Source of the DNA: Bog-756 sp963776225
GTDB lineage: Bacteria; Actinomycetota; Acidimicrobiia; Acidimicrobiales; RAAP-2
Assembly: GCA_963776225.1 (NCBI GenBank)
Contig: CAVZLL010000003.1
Location: forward strand, 124,001-188,000
DNA length: 64,000 nt
Reading direction: 5' to 3'
A program made the translations under genes and the position numbers. Position 1 is the stretch's first letter; every line of letters begins with the position of its first letter. Below are positions 61,785 through 64,000 of this stretch, in pieces. The notes below the pieces were generated by a model, which worked only from the letters and a program-made list of their open reading frames with translations, was not told where the DNA came from and did no database searches.

Positions 61785-63751
61785 CGAGGAACAACGGCTC
61801 GGCGCGTCGCCTGACCATCAACGAGGACGCCCAGGCGATGATCGACGAAGCCCACCGGCAGGGCATCGACACCGTCTGGGACCGGCTGGAAGCGCAACAG
61901 CCCCAGTGCGGGTACTGTTCGCTGGGCCTCAGCTGCCGGAACTGCGCAATGGGGCCGTGTCGGATCGACCCGTTCGGCGAGGGCCCCCAGAAGGGAGTGT
62001 GCGGCGCCGGCGCCGACGTGATCGTCGCCCGCAACCTGGGCCGGACCATCGCCGCCGGCTCCTCGTCCCACTCTGACCACGGGCGGGACATCTTGGAGAC
62101 GTTCCGGTCGCTCGCCCAAGGGGAGACCACCGGTTACGAGATCGCCGACGAGGCAAAGCTGCGTCGTCTGGCCGAGGAGGTCGGCGTCGTCACCGAGGGC
62201 CGCTCGCCCATGGAGGTGGGGGCCGACCTGGCAGACGTACTCCTCGAGGATTACGGCAGCAAGCGCGGGACGCTGTCGTTTGTCGGGCGGGTTCCCGAGG
62301 TCCGACGGGACAAGTGGGAGGCGCTGGCCATCACCCCTCGTGGGGTCGACCGGGAGAACGTCGAGATGCTCCACCGGACCCACATGGGCGTGGACAACGA
62401 TTACGTGAACACCCTTCTGCACGCCCTCCGCACCAGTCTGTCCGACGGATGGGGCGGATCGATGATCGCCACCGAGCTGTCCGACGTGATGTTCGGCACC
62501 CCGAAGCCGGTCATGTCCGAGGTCAACCTCGGGGTGCTCCGCAAGGACCACGTGAACATCGCCATGCACGGGCACAACCCCCTGCTGTCCGACGTGGTGG
62601 TGGCCGCCGCACAGGACCCCGAGCTGGTGGAGCTGGCCCGCTCGCTCGGGGCGGTCGGGATCAATGTGGTGGGCCTGTGCTGCACCGGCAACGAGCTCAT
62701 GATGCGCCGGGGCGTGCCCATGGCCGGCAACCACCTGATGCAGGAGCTCGTGCTCATCACCGGGGCCCTCGAGGCCATGGTGGTCGACTACCAGTGCATC
62801 ATGCCGGCTGTCGTCGACGTCGCGAAGTGCTATCACACGAAGATCATCTCGACCTCGGACAAGGCCAAGTTCACCGGGGCCACCCACGTTTCGTTCGATC
62901 CGAAGCGGGGGGCGGAGATCGCCCATGACATCGTCCGCATGGCCGTCGAGGCCTACGCCGACCGCAACCAGGAGCGGGTGCGGATTCCGGTGGAGCCGGT
63001 GCGCTGGATGGGCGGGTTCTCGGTGGAAGCCATCCTGGGCGCCCTCGGTGGCACGCCCAAGCCGTTGGTGGACGCCATCGCCGCGGGCAGCATCCGGGGG
63101 GCGGTCGCCGTGGTGGGCTGCAACAACCCGAAGCTCCCGCAGGATCTCGAGCACATCGAGCTCACCCGACGGCTCATCGAGAACGACATCCTGGTCCTGG
63201 TCACCGGGTGCGCGGCCGTGGCCAACGGCAAGGCCGGCCAGATGGTGCCCGAAGCGGCGGCCATGGCCGGGCCCGGCCTGCGAGCGGTCTGCCAGTCGCT
63301 GGGCATCCCGCCGGTCCTGCATATGGGCAGCTGCGTGGACAACAGCCGGGTGATGGTGCTTGCCGCCGCCCTGGCCTCCTACCTGGGCGTCGACATCGAT
63401 CAGCTGCCCCTGGCCGGCGCCGCACCCGAGTGGTACTCGGAGAAGGCCGTGGCGATAGGCGCTTACGTGGTGGGGTCCGGTATCACCACCGTGCTGGGCG
63501 TCCAGCCCCCGGTGTTCGGGAGCCCCGACGTGGTGGCGCTGCTGGCCGGCGGCCTCGACGACGTGGTGGGTGCCAAGTTCGTCGTCGAGCCGGACCCGGC
63601 GACGGCAGCCCTGTGGATCCGCCGCCACATCGAGACGAAGCGCCGGGGGCTCGGTCTGCCTGCTGTCGACATCGATGACACGCCCCGAGAAGATGACACG
63701 CCCCGAGAAGGAGCCTTCCGGGTGGCTGCGGTAACGGCACCGGAGGGCTGA
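61781..63751 (+). CDS. cooS: anaerobic Ni-carbon monoxide dehydrogenase CooS
   Basis: A 656-residue catalytic subunit oxidising CO to CO2 (or the reverse) at a Ni-4Fe-4S C-cluster. By motif the C-cluster ligands are H265 (MHGHNP), C301 (GLCCTGNE), C339 (DYQCIMP), C447 (VGCNNPK), C477 (VTGCAA) and C518 (MGSCVDN); catalytic Lys is K555 (SEKAVAIG) and proton-path His H97/H100. B-cluster Cys are 52, 55, 60 and 74. The D-cluster shows C43-x2-C46 instead of the classical C-x7-C. GGAGGAG lies before the ATG. The tail has an 18-bp duplication. No acetyl-CoA synthase genes are visible, so this looks like an energy or redox CODH. Confidence 0.94.
   Translation: MTRNNGSARRLTINEDAQAMIDEAHRQGIDTVWDRLEAQQPQCGYCSLGLSCRNCAMGPCRIDPFGEGPQKGVCGAGADVIVARNLGRTIAAGSSSHSDHGRDILETFRSLAQGETTGYEIADEAKLRRLAEEVGVVTEGRSPMEVGADLADVLLEDYGSKRGTLSFVGRVPEVRRDKWEALAITPRGVDRENVEMLHRTHMGVDNDYVNTLLHALRTSLSDGWGGSMIATELSDVMFGTPKPVMSEVNLGVLRKDHVNIAMHGHNPLLSDVVVAAAQDPELVELARSLGAVGINVVGLCCTGNELMMRRGVPMAGNHLMQELVLITGALEAMVVDYQCIMPAVVDVAKCYHTKIISTSDKAKFTGATHVSFDPKRGAEIAHDIVRMAVEAYADRNQERVRIPVEPVRWMGGFSVEAILGALGGTPKPLVDAIAAGSIRGAVAVVGCNNPKLPQDLEHIELTRRLIENDILVLVTGCAAVANGKAGQMVPEAAAMAGPGLRAVCQSLGIPPVLHMGSCVDNSRVMVLAAALASYLGVDIDQLPLAGAAPEWYSEKAVAIGAYVVGSGITTVLGVQPPVFGSPDVVALLAGGLDDVVGAKFVVEPDPATAALWIRRHIETKRRGLGLPAVDIDDTPREDDTPREGAFRVAAVTAPEG
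63674..63709 (+). repeat. 18-bp perfect tandem duplication in cooS
   Basis: GATGACACGCCCCGAGAA occurs twice head to tail, giving the repeat DDTPRE-DDTPRE in the C-terminal tail of CooS. It keeps the frame and lies outside the conserved fold. Confidence 0.9.
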
Positions 63752-63754
63752 GGG

Positions 63755-64000
63755 ATGTGCGACACCTGTGGGGGCCACGGGCAAGATGGGGGGCATCGGT
63801 ACCACGCCCACGGAGCCGGGGCGCGCCTGGTCGTCGTCGGTAAGGGGGGCGTCGGCAAGTCGACCGTGACCGCTCTGCTGGCCCGGCTGTCCGGTCGGCG
63901 CGGTCTGGGGGTCGTGGCCGTGGACGCCGACGAGCAGCAGAACCTGGCGGCAACCCTCGGGTTCGGCCTCGAGGAGGCGGCATCCATCGTCGCCATCGCC
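63755..64000 (+). CDS. cooC: CooC-type nickel-insertion ATPase, truncated by window end
   Basis: The first 82 codons of a MinD/CooC-family ATPase that loads nickel into CODH. The deviant Walker A VVVGKGGVGKSTVTALLARL is clear and VVAVDADEQQNLAATLGFG is the CooC switch region. Ahead of it is an unusual 23-residue extension, MCDTCGGHGQDGGHRYHAHG, with a Cys-x2-Cys pair and four His, resembling the metal-binding N-terminus of HypB. It starts three bases after cooS and runs off the end of the window. Confidence 0.9.
   Translation, partial: MCDTCGGHGQDGGHRYHAHGAGARLVVVGKGGVGKSTVTALLARLSGRRGLGVVAVDADEQQNLAATLGFGLEEAASIVAIA

Noticed and set aside
61766..63811. A very long open frame antisense to cooS (about 680 codons)
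   Set aside because: It is a codon-bias shadow of the high-GC cooS gene: His/Gly/Arg/Val-rich, no recognisable domain, no ribosome site.
1..64000. tRNA, rRNA, riboswitch, CRISPR or insertion sequence
   Set aside because: I looked in the gaps between genes on both strands and saw no tRNA-like 3' end, no repeat-spacer pattern, no transposase motif or terminal inverted repeats. A covariance-model scan could still find a short RNA that reading misses.

Overview
The window is high-GC DNA, densely packed with genes, with Shine-Dalgarno sites, many GTG starts and many 4-bp ATGA/GTGA stop/start overlaps. Gene content points to an actinobacterium (Actinomycetota): DUF2252, an Rv2004c-like kinase, an Rv0571c-like phosphoribosyltransferase/hydrolase, an actinobacterial group 3b [NiFe]-hydrogenase cluster, DrrAB and FAAL-type acyl-AMP ligase. 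An uncultivated lineage such as Acidimicrobiia would fit, but the sequence does not prove the class. I saw no rRNA, tRNA, insertion sequence, phage gene or CRISPR array.

Layout. 1-14 kb holds ordinary accessory genes: SnoaL-like, VOC, thioesterase, methyltransferase, DUF2252, sulfatase, SDR, an MFS pump with its HxlR repressor, a DMT transporter and a MacB-type ABC exporter. 14-29 kb is a stress/energy block: SRPBCC, Hsp20, kinase, FtsH, a pyruvate kinase divergent from a STAS-PEP synthase fusion, CoA-transferase, ferredoxin fragment, PRTase-hydrolase and DUF2267. 28.8-36 kb is a nine-gene, translationally coupled group 3b hydrogenase operon. 36-45 kb is a divergent glutamate/GABA module: gdhA-APC permease-SSADH on one side, saccharopine-dehydrogenase-like/ALDH/aminotransferase on the other. 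45-51 kb has a CBS protein and NAD salvage genes (prs, pncB, nadE, nicotinamidase-like). 51-56 kb is a methylmalonyl-CoA mutase/acyl-CoA carboxylase operon. 56-61 kb has an ACP-FAAL with a damaged acyltransferase tail and DrrAB. From 61 kb to the end runs an anaerobic Ni-CO dehydrogenase operon (cooF-cooS-cooC, the last cut by the window edge).

The unifying signal is a repeated 16-bp partial palindrome, close to GGGACCTTTGGCCCTG, in front of many of the 14-61 kb genes. It resembles the DosR/DevR dormancy box of mycobacteria. Several target families (Hsp20/HspX, Rv2004c kinase, Rv0571c PRTase-hydrolase, nicotinate phosphoribosyltransferase, CBS protein, group 3b hydrogenase) are known DosR targets there. 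I infer a hypoxia/persistence regulon in which H2 and CO metabolism, PEP/pyruvate exchange, GABA/glutamate turnover, propionyl-CoA handling and NAD salvage are switched on together.

Three conserved genes (the kinase, gdhA, nadE) each carry a single-base frameshift and the FAAL tail has an internal deletion. This may be genuine decay or residual sequencing error.
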